Below are positions 1 to 8,380 of a stretch of DNA of 64,000 bases, in pieces. The notes beneath the pieces were generated by a model. It was not told the origin of the DNA, did not search any database, and worked only from the letters and a program-made list of their open reading frames with translations. Positions within the stretch are counted from its first letter, which is position 1; each line of letters begins with the position of its first letter. The DNA comes from CANKJK01 sp964400405 (GTDB lineage: Bacteria > Acidobacteriota > Vicinamibacteria > Vicinamibacterales > UBA2999): NCBI GenBank assembly GCA_964400405.1, contig CAYNUO010000002.1, forward strand, positions 14,681-78,680. The letters run 5' to 3'. The translations under genes and the position numbers were made by a program.

Positions 1-48
1 GGTGGCGAGAAGCGTCCCGTCGATATCCCAGAAGAGAACAGGGCTCAT
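1..48 (-). CDS. HAD-superfamily hydrolase, N-terminal fragment (runs off the window)
   Basis: Only the first 16 codons are inside the window (MSPVLFWDIDGTLLAT). WDIDGTLL is motif I (DxDGT) of the HAD superfamily, whose first Asp is the nucleophile, so a phosphatase or phosphomutase is the natural reading. The ATG shares ATGA with the stop codon of the transketolase gene, which suggests translational coupling. Beside a NeuB-like synthase and a cytidylyltransferase it could remove the phosphate from a sugar-acid phosphate, but too little is visible to choose a substrate. Confidence 0.7.
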   Translation of the reverse strand, partial: MSPVLFWDIDGTLLAT

Positions 49-1991
49 GCGCGCGCATGCTCGCGGAAGGCGGCCGTGAGACCGGCGACGTCGAGCTTGT
101 GGTACGCCGCGACCTCGTCGTTCGTGCCGCACTCCGGCAGCTCGGTGACGCCGACGCGACGCAGCCGCACGCCGGGGTCGAGGCCGAGCTCGGCGAGCGC
201 GGCGCCGACCATCTCGCCCTGGCCGCCGGGCAGGTAGTGGTTGTCGAGGGTCACGACGCGACGCGTCGAGCCGACCGTCTTCGCGAGCCAGCCGCGGTCG
301 ATGCGATTGAGCCACGGCAGGTTGATCAGGCGGACGCTGATGCCTTCAGCCGCGAGCGCCTCGGCCGCATGCCACGCGTTGGCGAGCATCCAGGGTCCGT
401 AGCCGATCACCGCCAGGTCCGACCCTTCGCGGATGGTCCAGCCGGCGCCGACGGTCAGCGGCCCCTTGGCGCCGTACTCGAACGGCATCGGCCACTTCAC
501 CGACACGAGACGCAGATAGCTGCTCTCGGTGACGGTGCCGGTCAGGTGCGCCACCAGCGCCGCCGTCTCGGCCTCACTCGAGGGTTCGGCCATCACGAGG
601 TTCGGCACCCCGCCGAGCGCCGAGATGTCGCGCACGGACTGATGCGAGTGGCCCGGGCCTCCCGGCAGCAGGCCGGCGAGCGACCCGACATACATGACCT
701 TCGTCGACTCGCTGCACTGGTTGTAGATCTGCTCGTTCGGCCGCGCGGCGAGAAAGCAGGCAAACGAATGCACGACAGGCAGCGCGCCGCGGTGCGCGAG
801 ACCGCACGCCATCGACACCATGTCCTGTTCGGCGATGCCGCACTCGATGAACCGGTCCGGGAACTGGGCGGCGAAGTCGAGCAGGCCGCAGTCCTTGATC
901 AGGTCGGCATCGAGGGCGACGAGCGACGGGTTCGCCTTCGCGGCCGCGACGAGTGCCTTGCCGTAGGCCGCCACGAGGTTGTCGGTCTGCCGTGGTTCGC
1001 GCCGCGGGTTCCGGACGCGCGTCTCCATGGCGACGGTGCCGAGGCCGGCGGCCGCGAACTGCCGGTTCGCCTCGGCCGAGAGCTGGGCGAGGCCGTCCAG
1101 ATACTGCGCTTCCGGCGGGGCGCCGGAGTGGAAGAGGTAGAGGTCGTTGCCACCCGACAGCGCCGTCGGCGCCTCCATGAACGACACGCCTTTGCCCTTC
1201 ACCGTGTCCGCGATGATGACCTTCGGCCGATCAGTGATCGCGTCGAGCGCGCGCAGCGTCTTCGAGAACGCCTCCAGGTCGTGGCCGTCGCACCGGCTGA
1301 CGTGCCAGCCGAAGGCGCGGAACTTGGCCTCGACGTCGCCCAGGTCGTTGACCTTCTCGACCCAGGTATCGGACTGCACCTTGTTGTGGTCGACGATCGC
1401 GACGATCTCGCCGAGGCCGCGGTGCACACCGGTCGCGAGCGACTCCCACAGCTGGCCTTCCTGCAGCTCGCCGTCCCCGGTCAGCACGAAGATCCGCCGC
1501 GGGCGTCCCGCCAGCCGGTTGGCGATCGCCATGCCCTTGGCCTTCGAGATGCCCATGCCCAGCGAACCCGTATTGGCCTGGATGAACGGCGTCTCGACGT
1601 GCGGGTGCCCCGGAAGCCCGTGCAGACGCCGCAGCTCGTGGAGCTTGTCCGCCGGCAGCAGGCCGAGGCCGATGAGCACCGCGTAAAGCGCCGGCGCGTC
1701 GTGGCCCTTCGACGAGAAGAAGATGTCGCAGGCCTCGTCGCCCTTGTCGAGGTCGCGCAGCTCGTTGAGGAACAGCCAGCTCATGATGTCGAGCGAGCTG
1801 AAGCTGGTGCCGATGTGCCCCGACCACGCGCCCGCGATCATGTAGAGCGCGTTGATGCGCGCCAGCGCGGCGAAGGCCGCCGCGCGGGCCGCCGGGGCGA
1901 GGCCCGGAGCCGAGCACACCCGCGCGAACTCGGGCGCGGGCACGTAGCGGAGGTCGAGGCTTTCGCCCTGGTCGGTCTGAAGGTCACCCAT
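45..1991 (-). CDS. Transketolase (full-length, thiamine diphosphate-dependent)
   Basis: The 648-residue product has both halves of a transketolase in one chain, the usual length of the family. Visible are the early substrate-binding His region GAWSGHIGTSFSSL near residues 54-66, the thiamine-diphosphate motif GDGELQEGQLWESL near 172-185 followed by DHNKVQSD, and the catalytic-Glu motif CGIAEQDMVSMACGLA near 385. The family moves a two-carbon ketol unit from a ketose to an aldose in the cytosol. Here it sits 9 bp after a cytidylyltransferase and in one run with an aldehyde dehydrogenase, an SDR and a NeuB-like synthase, so a dedicated role in making an unusual sugar precursor is more likely than housekeeping use. 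The ATG at 1991 is the only sensible start. The substrate is inference. Confidence 0.92.
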   Translation of the reverse strand: MGDLQTDQGESLDLRYVPAPEFARVCSAPGLAPAARAAAFAALARINALYMIAGAWSGHIGTSFSSLDIMSWLFLNELRDLDKGDEACDIFFSSKGHDAPALYAVLIGLGLLPADKLHELRRLHGLPGHPHVETPFIQANTGSLGMGISKAKGMAIANRLAGRPRRIFVLTGDGELQEGQLWESLATGVHRGLGEIVAIVDHNKVQSDTWVEKVNDLGDVEAKFRAFGWHVSRCDGHDLEAFSKTLRALDAITDRPKVIIADTVKGKGVSFMEAPTALSGGNDLYLFHSGAPPEAQYLDGLAQLSAEANRQFAAAGLGTVAMETRVRNPRREPRQTDNLVAAYGKALVAAAKANPSLVALDADLIKDCGLLDFAAQFPDRFIECGIAEQDMVSMACGLAHRGALPVVHSFACFLAARPNEQIYNQCSESTKVMYVGSLAGLLPGGPGHSHQSVRDISALGGVPNLVMAEPSSEAETAALVAHLTGTVTESSYLRLVSVKWPMPFEYGAKGPLTVGAGWTIREGSDLAVIGYGPWMLANAWHAAEALAAEGISVRLINLPWLNRIDRGWLAKTVGSTRRVVTLDNHYLPGGQGEMVGAALAELGLDPGVRLRRVGVTELPECGTNDEVAAYHKLDVAGLTAAFREHARA

Positions 1992-2000
1992 GAAGATTCC

Positions 2001-2762
2001 TTACGGCACAAACGGTGTGTCGGCGATGGGCTCCAGCGCGACGGCGCCGTCGGCCAGCAGGCGCTCCGCCACCAGCCAGTCCACCGGATCGTTGATGTCG
2101 AACCCCTCGTGGCCCTCCGTGATGAACGGGACCACGACGTCTCCCGCGATCGTCCGCCGCTCGCGGACGACGGCCGTCCACGCGATCTCGAGCGACGCGT
2201 TCTGCACGTAGACGAGCGGCAGGGCCTGGTACGGCGTGCTGTGCCACGGCTGCTCGGCCGGTCCGAACGGCAGCAGCGGAAACATGCGTGCGCCGCGCAC
2301 CACCCACATCTTGCCGGGGTGCTCGGTGCACTTCTCCACCGCGCGCAGTGAATCCACGCCCTCCTGCGCAAGGAACAGCGTCATCGCGCGGCGGATCGTG
2401 TCCGCGGTGCGGAACGGGCTCGTCGGACGCAGCAGGCTGAAGCAGTCGTACGGACGCCCGGACGAGGCCAGCGTCGCCAGCGTGTGCTCGACCCACTCGA
2501 TGTCGGGGGACTTGTCGCCCGCGAACTCGGCCGGGCGCAGGAACGGCACCTCGGCGCCGTAGTGCCGGGCGATCCGCGCGACCTCTTCCGAATCCGTCGA
2601 GACGATCACCGCCTCGAACACGCCGCTCGCGCGGGCCGCGGCAATCGTGTACGCGAGCATCGGATGCCCGCCGAGCGGGCGGATGTTCTTGCCGGGAACG
2701 CGCTTGGACCCCTGCCGCGCCGGAATCAGCGCGACGGCACGGGTGCGGACGGAATCAGGCAT
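2001..2762 (-). CDS. CMP-sugar-acid synthetase-like cytidylyltransferase
   Basis: The 253-residue product opens with the nucleotide-binding loop of acylneuraminate and KDO cytidylyltransferases (IPARQGSKRVPGKN, residues 13-26), followed by VIVSTDSEEVARI and LLRPTSPFRT, which are standard blocks of this family. Members activate a 3-deoxy-ulosonic acid with CTP. It lies 14 bp after the aldehyde dehydrogenase and upstream of the transketolase, in the same run as a NeuB-like synthase (5058-6107), so the product of that synthase is the likely substrate. It is one of three cytidylyltransferases in the window and differs clearly from the pair at 23791 and 49047, which carry ARGGSKGLPGKN. Start ATG at 2762. 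Confidence 0.85.
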   Translation of the reverse strand: MPDSVRTRAVALIPARQGSKRVPGKNIRPLGGHPMLAYTIAAARASGVFEAVIVSTDSEEVARIARHYGAEVPFLRPAEFAGDKSPDIEWVEHTLATLASSGRPYDCFSLLRPTSPFRTADTIRRAMTLFLAQEGVDSLRAVEKCTEHPGKMWVVRGARMFPLLPFGPAEQPWHSTPYQALPLVYVQNASLEIAWTAVVRERRTIAGDVVVPFITEGHEGFDINDPVDWLVAERLLADGAVALEPIADTPFVP

Positions 2763-2776
2763 CAGGAAGGACGGGC

Positions 2777-4258
2777 TCAGAGCTGAGCCGGGTCGTGGTT
2801 GATGTAGATGGTCTTCAGGTCCGAATAGACGTCGATCGCGGCGGTGCCCGCTTCGCGCCAGCCGTTACCGGACTGCTTCAGCCCGCCGAACGGCATGTGC
2901 GCCTCGCTGCCGAACGTGCCGCCGTTGACGACGGCCACGCCGGACTGGATGCGGCCGGTGAACGTCATGGCCCGGTGGATGCTGCGCGTGTGGATCGCGG
3001 CGGTCAGGCCGAAGTCGGACGCATTCGCGAGCGCGATGGCCTCCTCGAAATCACGGACGCGATAGAGGCACGTGATCGGGCCGAAGAGCTCGTGGCGCGA
3101 AATCTCGGCGTCGGGGGCCGCCTGCTCGATGAGCGTCGGCGCGACGTAGTAGCCGCCGTCGCAGCCGGGCCCGGTCATCCGGTGCCCGCCGGTGAGGATC
3201 GTGGCCCCGGCCTTCTTCGCCCGGTCGACCGTCGCCAGCATGTTCGTCATCTGTTCTTCGTTGATGACCGGGCCGTAGTCGTCGGTGTCGGTGGAACCGA
3301 CCTTGAGCGCCTTCGTCGCGGTCACGAGCTTTGCCTTGAACGCGTCGTAGACGGCGTCGAACACGATGATGCGGCTGCCGGCCGCGCACCGCTGTCCGGC
3401 GTTGCTGAACGCGGAGCCGAGCGTCCATTTCACGGCGTTGTCGAGGTCCGCGTCGTCGCAGACGATGAGCGGGTTCTTGCCGCCGAGCTCGAGGCAGGTC
3501 TTCTTCAGCGCTCTGCCGGTGGTCTCCGCGATCCAGCGGCCGACGGACGTGGAGCCCGTGAAGCTGATGAGGTCGACGTCCGGATGCTCGACCAGCGGCG
3601 CGCCGGCTTCCTCGCCGAGGCCATGCACCGTGCTGTACACGCCGTCCGGCACGCCCGCGAGCTTCGCCAGCACGCCGAACGCCCAGGCGGAGAGCGGCGT
3701 GTCTTCCGACGCCTTCAGGATCGCTGCGTTGCCGCACAGCAGCGCGGGGAACGCCTTCCACGCGACGTTCGCGATCGGGGTGTTGGCCGCGATGATGAGA
3801 CCCGCGACGCCGAGCGGCTGGCGCACCACCAGGGCCGCCTTGTTCGGCACCGCGCTGGTCGTCGTGGTGCCGTAGAAGCGGCGGCCCTCGCCGGCGACGA
3901 AGAAGCCCATCTCGATCGCCGCATCGGTTTCGCCCGTCGCGTCCTTGATCGACTTCCCTGTCTCACGCGCGACGAGCGACGCAATCGCGGCCTTGTGCTC
4001 CAGCATCAGCATCGCGATGCGGCGGAGGGCGTCGCCACGCGACACCACGGTCTGGGCGGCCCAGGCGGGTTGCGCCGCCCGAGCGGCCGCGACGGCGCGA
4101 TCGATGTCCGCCTTCGTGGAACGGGTGACCCGGCACAGTTCCCGGCCCGTGGCCGGGTCGAACTTGGCGAACGTGCCGCCCGTCGACGCGAGGGACTCCT
4201 GGTGGCCGATCTGATTCGGCACGACCGCCGGGAACGCGCGGAGATCCGGCGCTACCAC
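2777..4258 (-). CDS. NAD(P)-dependent aldehyde dehydrogenase
   Basis: The 493-residue length and the motifs are those of the aldehyde dehydrogenase superfamily: FTGSTSVGRW in the cofactor-binding region, LELGGKNPLIV with the general-base Glu, NAGQRCAAGSR with the catalytic Cys, and ELFGPITCLYRV near the C-terminus. It oxidises an aldehyde to an acid. The start is GTG at 4258, inside the last codons of the upstream SDR, whose TAG stop is at 4252-4254, giving a 7-bp overlap. Membership of the left-end module with SDR, NeuB-like synthase, cytidylyltransferase and transketolase suggests a sugar-derived aldehyde as substrate. That part is inference, since the superfamily is too broad for a substrate call. 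Confidence 0.9.
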   Translation of the reverse strand: MVAPDLRAFPAVVPNQIGHQESLASTGGTFAKFDPATGRELCRVTRSTKADIDRAVAAARAAQPAWAAQTVVSRGDALRRIAMLMLEHKAAIASLVARETGKSIKDATGETDAAIEMGFFVAGEGRRFYGTTTTSAVPNKAALVVRQPLGVAGLIIAANTPIANVAWKAFPALLCGNAAILKASEDTPLSAWAFGVLAKLAGVPDGVYSTVHGLGEEAGAPLVEHPDVDLISFTGSTSVGRWIAETTGRALKKTCLELGGKNPLIVCDDADLDNAVKWTLGSAFSNAGQRCAAGSRIIVFDAVYDAFKAKLVTATKALKVGSTDTDDYGPVINEEQMTNMLATVDRAKKAGATILTGGHRMTGPGCDGGYYVAPTLIEQAAPDAEISRHELFGPITCLYRVRDFEEAIALANASDFGLTAAIHTRSIHRAMTFTGRIQSGVAVVNGGTFGSEAHMPFGGLKQSGNGWREAGTAAIDVYSDLKTIYINHDPAQL

Positions 4259-5061
4259 GCGGTAAATCCTCCGTCGACGCGGAGTTCATGGCCCGTCACG
4301 TAGGACGACGCCTGGGACGCGAGAAACACGACCGGCCCCTTGAGGTCCGCAGCCTCCGCCATCCGCCCGAGCGGCACGCGGCTGCCGAACTTCGCCTTGA
4401 AATCCGCATCCTGCCCGCCGAGCACGCCTCCCGGTGACAGCGTGTTCACGCGGACGCCGGTGCGGCCCCACAGCGTCGAGAAGTACTTCGTCATGTTGAC
4501 GACCGCGGCCTTGGACGCGCCGTAGGCCGGCGTCTTCAGAAACGGCAGATTGCCGGGCATGTGGTCGTAGAACCGCTGATCCGGGGACACGGATGCGTAG
4601 AGCGAGCCGATGTTGATGATCGAGCCGCGGCCGGCCGCGGCCATCGCGCCGCCGACGACCTGGATCATCTGCAGCGTGCCGAGCAGGTTGACCTCGACCA
4701 TCGTCCGGAACTGCTCGACCGGGATGTTCTCGATCGCGTTGCGGCTGCCGCCGGAATCAGGCGCCTGGTCGACGCCGGCGTTGTTGACGAGGATCGACGG
4801 GACGCCGTGCGCGGCCGTGACCGCGCGGCAGGCCGCTTCGATGGAGGCGCGGTCCGTGATGTTGCAGTCGTAGCGCGCGACGCTGGCGCCCCACGTCCGC
4901 TCGAGCGCCGCGAACGCGGGTGAGGCCTTCGCGCCCGGCAGGTCGAGGGCGGCCACGGTGGCGCCGGCCTCGAGGAGCGCCTCGACCCACACCGGACCCA
5001 GCTTGCCGCACGACCCGGTGACGACGGCCACCTGGCCGTCCAGGCTGAACGCCGGGTTCAC
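4252..5061 (-). CDS. Short-chain dehydrogenase/reductase
   Basis: The 269-residue product has the classical SDR features: the dinucleotide-binding TGSCGKLG near residue 15, NNAGV near residue 93, the catalytic YGASK (YxxxK) preceded by a Ser in IGSLYAS, and SPGG after it. Loop lengths are somewhat longer than in the minimal SDR around SVSPDQRFYDHMPGN. The GTG start at 5061 overlaps the TGA of the NeuB-like gene (GTGA), and its own stop lies inside the aldehyde dehydrogenase start, so the three are tightly coupled. A role in oxidising or reducing a sugar intermediate of this module is likely; the substrate is unknown. Confidence 0.88.
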   Translation of the reverse strand: MNPAFSLDGQVAVVTGSCGKLGPVWVEALLEAGATVAALDLPGAKASPAFAALERTWGASVARYDCNITDRASIEAACRAVTAAHGVPSILVNNAGVDQAPDSGGSRNAIENIPVEQFRTMVEVNLLGTLQMIQVVGGAMAAAGRGSIINIGSLYASVSPDQRFYDHMPGNLPFLKTPAYGASKAAVVNMTKYFSTLWGRTGVRVNTLSPGGVLGGQDADFKAKFGSRVPLGRMAEAADLKGPVVFLASQASSYVTGHELRVDGGFTAW

Positions 5062-6107
5062 TTGAGCACGTCTGTGCTGAGGAAGTCGTCCTCGCGCAGC
5101 GCCTTCGTCGTCGTCCGCCCGAGCACGGTGTCAAGCTCGTACGGCGGGATGCCGCCACCCGGCGACTTCAGCACGATGTCCGCGGCCGTCAGCACGTGAC
5201 CGGCCGGGATGTCGTGCGCGATCACGAGGCTCTTGCCCATCTTCACGATCGGCGCGCGCTCGCTCTCGTAGACCTTCTTCAGGCCGTCGCCGAGCGCCAT
5301 CCGCGTCCGTTCGAGGTCGCGCACCATCTTCTTGAGGCCGAGGGGCTCGAGCGAGAAGGCATGGTCGGTGCCCTTCATCGCGCGGTTCAGCGTGAAGTGC
5401 TTCTCGATGACGCGCGCGCCGAGCACATACGCCGCCACGGCCATCGCGATGCCGTTGTCATGGCCCGAAAAGCCGATGACCGCGCCCGGGAACTCCTCGC
5501 GGAACTGCGTGATGACGCGCAGGTCCAGCTCTTCGAACTTCGCCGGGTAGCCCGCCGTGCACTGCAGGATGCAGAGCTGCGGGTTGATCGGCATGATCGT
5601 GTCGTAGGCGCGGCGGATTTCGTCGAGCGTGGCGCCGCCGGTCGAGATGATCATCGGCTTGCCGAACCGCGCGACGTGCGCCAGCAGCGGCGTGCTCTTC
5701 AGGTCGCCCGACGCCAGCTTGTAGGCCGGCACGTGCAAACCCTCCAGGAAGTCCGCGCTCTCGAAGTCGAAGGCGGTCGAGAAGAAGTCGATGCCGAGCT
5801 CGGCGGCGTACGCCTGCAGCTCGGTGTACTCCTTCAGGCCGAACTCGAGGAACTCGCGGTGTTCGCCGTACGTCGCGCCGTAGCTGTTCTCGTTGTCGTA
5901 CGGCTTGTCGTAGGCGGCCTTCGTGAACAGTCCGCGGTTGTTCCGCTTCTGCAGTTTGACGGCGTGGGCGCCTGCGGCCTTGGCCTCACGGAACAGCTCG
6001 CGGCACTGGGCGACGCTGCCCTGGTGGTTGTGGCCGATCTCGGCGATGACGTAGCAGTCCGTGTGGTCGCCGATCTCCCGCGACCCGATCCTGATGGTTG
6101 CTGACAC
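5058..6107 (-). CDS. neuB: N-acetylneuraminate synthase-like (NeuB family) sugar-acid synthase
   Basis: The 349-residue product has the NeuB barrel motifs AEIGHNHQG near residue 22, VKLQKR near 50, LASGDL, and ISTGG, and ends with a SAF (antifreeze-like) domain from about residue 285 (DIPAGHVLTAADIVLKSPG). The family condenses phosphoenolpyruvate with an amino-hexose to give a nonulosonic acid. The start is GTG at 6107, preceded by GAGGAG at good spacing. The second NeuB (26613-27644) is clearly different in sequence, so the two probably serve different sugars. Here the partners are SDR, aldehyde dehydrogenase, cytidylyltransferase and transketolase, with no NeuC nearby, so the acceptor aldose may not be ManNAc. 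Confidence 0.88.
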   Translation of the reverse strand: MSATIRIGSREIGDHTDCYVIAEIGHNHQGSVAQCRELFREAKAAGAHAVKLQKRNNRGLFTKAAYDKPYDNENSYGATYGEHREFLEFGLKEYTELQAYAAELGIDFFSTAFDFESADFLEGLHVPAYKLASGDLKSTPLLAHVARFGKPMIISTGGATLDEIRRAYDTIMPINPQLCILQCTAGYPAKFEELDLRVITQFREEFPGAVIGFSGHDNGIAMAVAAYVLGARVIEKHFTLNRAMKGTDHAFSLEPLGLKKMVRDLERTRMALGDGLKKVYESERAPIVKMGKSLVIAHDIPAGHVLTAADIVLKSPGGGIPPYELDTVLGRTTTKALREDDFLSTDVLK

Positions 6108-6131
6108 TCTGAGGCTCCTCTGACCGGAAGG

Positions 6132-7085
6132 CTAGGCAAGGACGGCCGGACGCAACTGTGCGACCAGGCGTTCCCACCCGTACTGCGATCGGGCGATCTC
6201 GCTCGCGGCCCGACCGATGCGCGCGGACGCCTCCCCCTCGGGCAGACGCTCGCACCGGTTGATGTCGATGATGTTCGTCATGTGCTCGAAGCCCTCGGGC
6301 GAGTGGCCGTCGAGATTCGTGATCACCGTGCACCCGCACTCCATCGCGGCGTTCACGGAGGTGTTGTTCGCGCGGAAGCCCTTCTCGAAGAACGCCGCCA
6401 GGTAGGTGCAGTCGAGCAGCTGGTTGTAGACCGCCGTGTCGGACAAATAGCCCATGAAATAGACGCGGCCGTTGAAAAGGGCCTGCAGCTCCTCGAAGCG
6501 GACCACGAACGAGCCGTCGAAGTTCTTGCCTTCGTGGAGCGCGGTCGAGACGAACACAGAGTAGCTTTTGCCGGTGGCGTCGAGCAGTTCACGGAGGCGG
6601 GTATAGAGCGGCACGCGAATCTTGTGCGCCATCCCGAAGGTAAAGACCTTCAGCTCGGTCTCCTCGAAGCGCTGTGGACCGAGGATCGTGCCCGGGCAGA
6701 ACAGTTCGGAGAGATCGGGGCGCGCTGGCCTGAGTGCACGAGCCAACTCCGAATTGCCGACGTACACCTTGCCGGCGGCCGCGAGCAGGCGCTGCTCGAC
6801 CGGCTCCCCGCCGAAGTTGTGCAGGAACAGTTCGAAGTCCCCGGCGTGGGCCTGGCTCCACACGTCGAGGTCCGCCGCGTCGGCCGGCGAGAACTCCTCC
6901 AGCTTGATCGACAGCAGGGGCCGGCGGTAGCGGCCGAGCTCGACCGCACGTATCCCGACCACCGGCACCTCGAGGTGGGAGGACAGGATCGTGTTGAACT
7001 TGGCGATGCCGCAGGTCCAGGGATTCAGGTGGTACCCGGCGATGCAGTCGATGGTCGGCACGGCAGACATGAACGGACTGTCCAT
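6132..7085 (-). CDS. Putative GT4-type glycosyltransferase
   Basis: The 317-residue product reads like a GT-B retaining glycosyltransferase. It has an N-terminal AGYHLNPWTCGIAKFN segment, a central FTFGMAHKIRVPLYTRL, and a C-terminal donor-binding block AAFFEKGFRANNTSVNAAMECGC, in which a Glu-rich, Gly-containing loop precedes a turn like that of GT4 enzymes. It sits 6 bp after a GT2 gene and 24 bp before the NeuB-like gene. The start at 7085 (MDSPFMSAVPTIDC) has no strong ribosome-binding site, and the second ATG at 7070 is possible. Family membership is by pattern only. Confidence 0.65.
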   Translation of the reverse strand: MDSPFMSAVPTIDCIAGYHLNPWTCGIAKFNTILSSHLEVPVVGIRAVELGRYRRPLLSIKLEEFSPADAADLDVWSQAHAGDFELFLHNFGGEPVEQRLLAAAGKVYVGNSELARALRPARPDLSELFCPGTILGPQRFEETELKVFTFGMAHKIRVPLYTRLRELLDATGKSYSVFVSTALHEGKNFDGSFVVRFEELQALFNGRVYFMGYLSDTAVYNQLLDCTYLAAFFEKGFRANNTSVNAAMECGCTVITNLDGHSPEGFEHMTNIIDINRCERLPEGEASARIGRAASEIARSQYGWERLVAQLRPAVLA

Positions 7086-7091
7086 TCTAAC

Positions 7092-8018
7092 TTAGGGTTT
7101 CCAGGGACCCGTGTCCGGGACGGCCCCGGCTGAGGCTTCCACCAGGTACACGGGCCGCCGCCGCGCCAGTTCGAGCGTACGCCAGAGGTATTCACCGACC
7201 ACCCCGAGCGCGCTGATCTGCAGCCCGCCGATGGCGGCCACGGCCGCCACCACGCCCAGACGCGGGCCGCCACGGGCCGCCCACGCCACGAGGCCCGCCG
7301 AACCCGCCGCCAGCAGCAGCAGGCCGGCCGCCGTCACGACGCGAAGCGGCAGCGCGGAGAACGCGGTGACCGAGTCGGCGACGAGGGCGACCTTCTTCGC
7401 GAGCGTCCAGCCCGACCGGCCCGCGGCCCTGGGCTGCTTGTCGTATTCCACCGTCGCCTGGCGGAATCCCATCCACCCGACCAGCGCGAAGATGCTGACC
7501 TGCCGCTCGGCGTACCGCGCGAAGGCGTCGAGCACCAGCCGGTCCGCGAGAAAGAAGTCCGCCCCGCGTTCGGGCAGCACCGTCAACCCGACGACCTTCC
7601 GCATGATCCAGTAGTAGAGGGCCGCGAATCCCGCGTGGGCCCTCGCCCCGGGCTGCTCGCGGCGGGTCGCCCACACGATGTGCGCGCCGCCGCGCCACGC
7701 CGTCAGGATCGCGCCGATCGTTTCGGGCGGGTCCTGCAGGTCGGCCGCCAGCACGACCGCCGCCGTGCCGCGCGCGTGGTGCAGCCCGGCGGTGATCGCG
7801 ATGTGCGACCCCTCGTTTCTCGCCAGCCGCAGCCCGCGCACGCGGCCATCCGCCGCTGACAGTTCGCGGACCACGTCGAACGTCCCGTCCGCCGAGTGGT
7901 CGTCGACGACGATCCACTCCCACGGCTCGCCGAGGGCCTCCATCGTCGCGGCAATCCGCGCGTGCATGGCACGGAGGTTCAGCGCCTCGTTGTACGCCGG
8001 CGTGACGAGCGTCAGCAT
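7092..8018 (-). CDS. GT2 glycosyltransferase with C-terminal membrane helices (dolichol/undecaprenyl-phosphate type)
   Basis: The 308-residue product begins LTLVTPAYNEALNL and carries VVDDHSADGTFDV, AADLQDPPE and the long GADFFLADR region, all characteristic of the GT2 subgroup that moves a sugar to a polyprenyl phosphate (DPM1, ArnC, GtrB types). Two hydrophobic stretches near the C-terminus (VVTAAGLLLLAAGSAGLVAW and GVVAAVAAIGGLQISALGVV) are likely membrane helices, and EYLWRTLELARRRPVY follows, as in this subgroup. The ATG at 8018 abuts the repeat element, so its normal upstream region has been replaced. Polyprenyl-phosphate-sugar would fit the integral-membrane transferases encoded at 10972, 15676 and 17553 (inference). 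Confidence 0.88.
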   Translation of the reverse strand: MLTLVTPAYNEALNLRAMHARIAATMEALGEPWEWIVVDDHSADGTFDVVRELSAADGRVRGLRLARNEGSHIAITAGLHHARGTAAVVLAADLQDPPETIGAILTAWRGGAHIVWATRREQPGARAHAGFAALYYWIMRKVVGLTVLPERGADFFLADRLVLDAFARYAERQVSIFALVGWMGFRQATVEYDKQPRAAGRSGWTLAKKVALVADSVTAFSALPLRVVTAAGLLLLAAGSAGLVAWAARGGPRLGVVAAVAAIGGLQISALGVVGEYLWRTLELARRRPVYLVEASAGAVPDTGPWKP

Positions 8019-8073
8019 CTAGTGTCCCGCCCCGGAGATTCGCTGACATATTCCCGGCGGGGCATCCCGCCTC
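8019..8073. repeat. 55-bp copy of the element end, left of the N gap
   Basis: These 55 bases are identical to 8174-8228 on the other side of the 100-N gap. Exact identity of exactly 55 bases, found again at the second gap, is what an assembler with a 55-base word leaves when two contigs that share one word are scaffolded without being merged. I therefore read this as the same DNA counted twice, not as two insertions. Confidence 0.85.
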
Positions 8074-8173
8074 NNNNNNNNNNNNNNNNNNNNNNNNNNN
8101 NNNNNNNNNNNNNNNNNNNNNNNNNNNNNNNNNNNNNNNNNNNNNNNNNNNNNNNNNNNNNNNNNNNNNNNNN
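8074..8173. other. Assembly gap (100 N)
   Basis: This is a placeholder of 100 N inside the palindromic element. If the flanking 55-mers are one and the same, the true gap length is zero and 155 bases should be removed. No gene crosses it. Confidence 0.95.
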
Positions 8174-8380
8174 CTAGTGTCCCGCCCCGGAGATTCGCTG
8201 ACATATTCCCGGCGGGGCATCCCGCCTCCCACCCCAGCACGCACAGTCCGCGTGCCGGGGGCCCCGGTTCGCAGCGTTGCTCATCACTCGCTTATGCCCA
8301 ATAAGCTCGCTCTTCGCGCCTTGCGATCCGGGCGCCGCGCCAGGAATATCTGTCACCGAACCTCCGGGGCGGGACACTGG
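8174..8380. repeat. Palindromic MITE-like element, 207 bp
   Basis: The ends at 8174-8203 and 8351-8380 are inverted copies of each other with 27 of 30 positions matching, built around AGTGTCCCGCCCCGGAG. The interior continues as an imperfect inverted repeat that folds to a hairpin with apex CTTAT-GCCCA-ATAAG at 8291-8305. No transposase is encoded, so it is non-autonomous or a REP/BIME-like repeat. The right arm enters the aminotransferase gene and supplies its stop codon; the left arm touches the GT2 start codon. Whether it moves cannot be told from one copy, and I see no convincing target-site duplication. Confidence 0.75.

Noticed and set aside
57..2351. Long plus-strand open frame opposite the transketolase and cytidylyltransferase genes
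   Set aside because: It is the antisense shadow of GC-rich codons; the product is Arg/Ala/Val-rich without motifs, while the minus strand encodes clear enzymes. The same holds for other long plus-strand frames such as 2795-4303, 38041-40470 and 59496-61862.
8019..8228. Two tandem copies of the palindromic element
   Set aside because: The left copy consists of exactly 55 bases identical to the right one and is followed by N; this is best explained as an assembly overlap.
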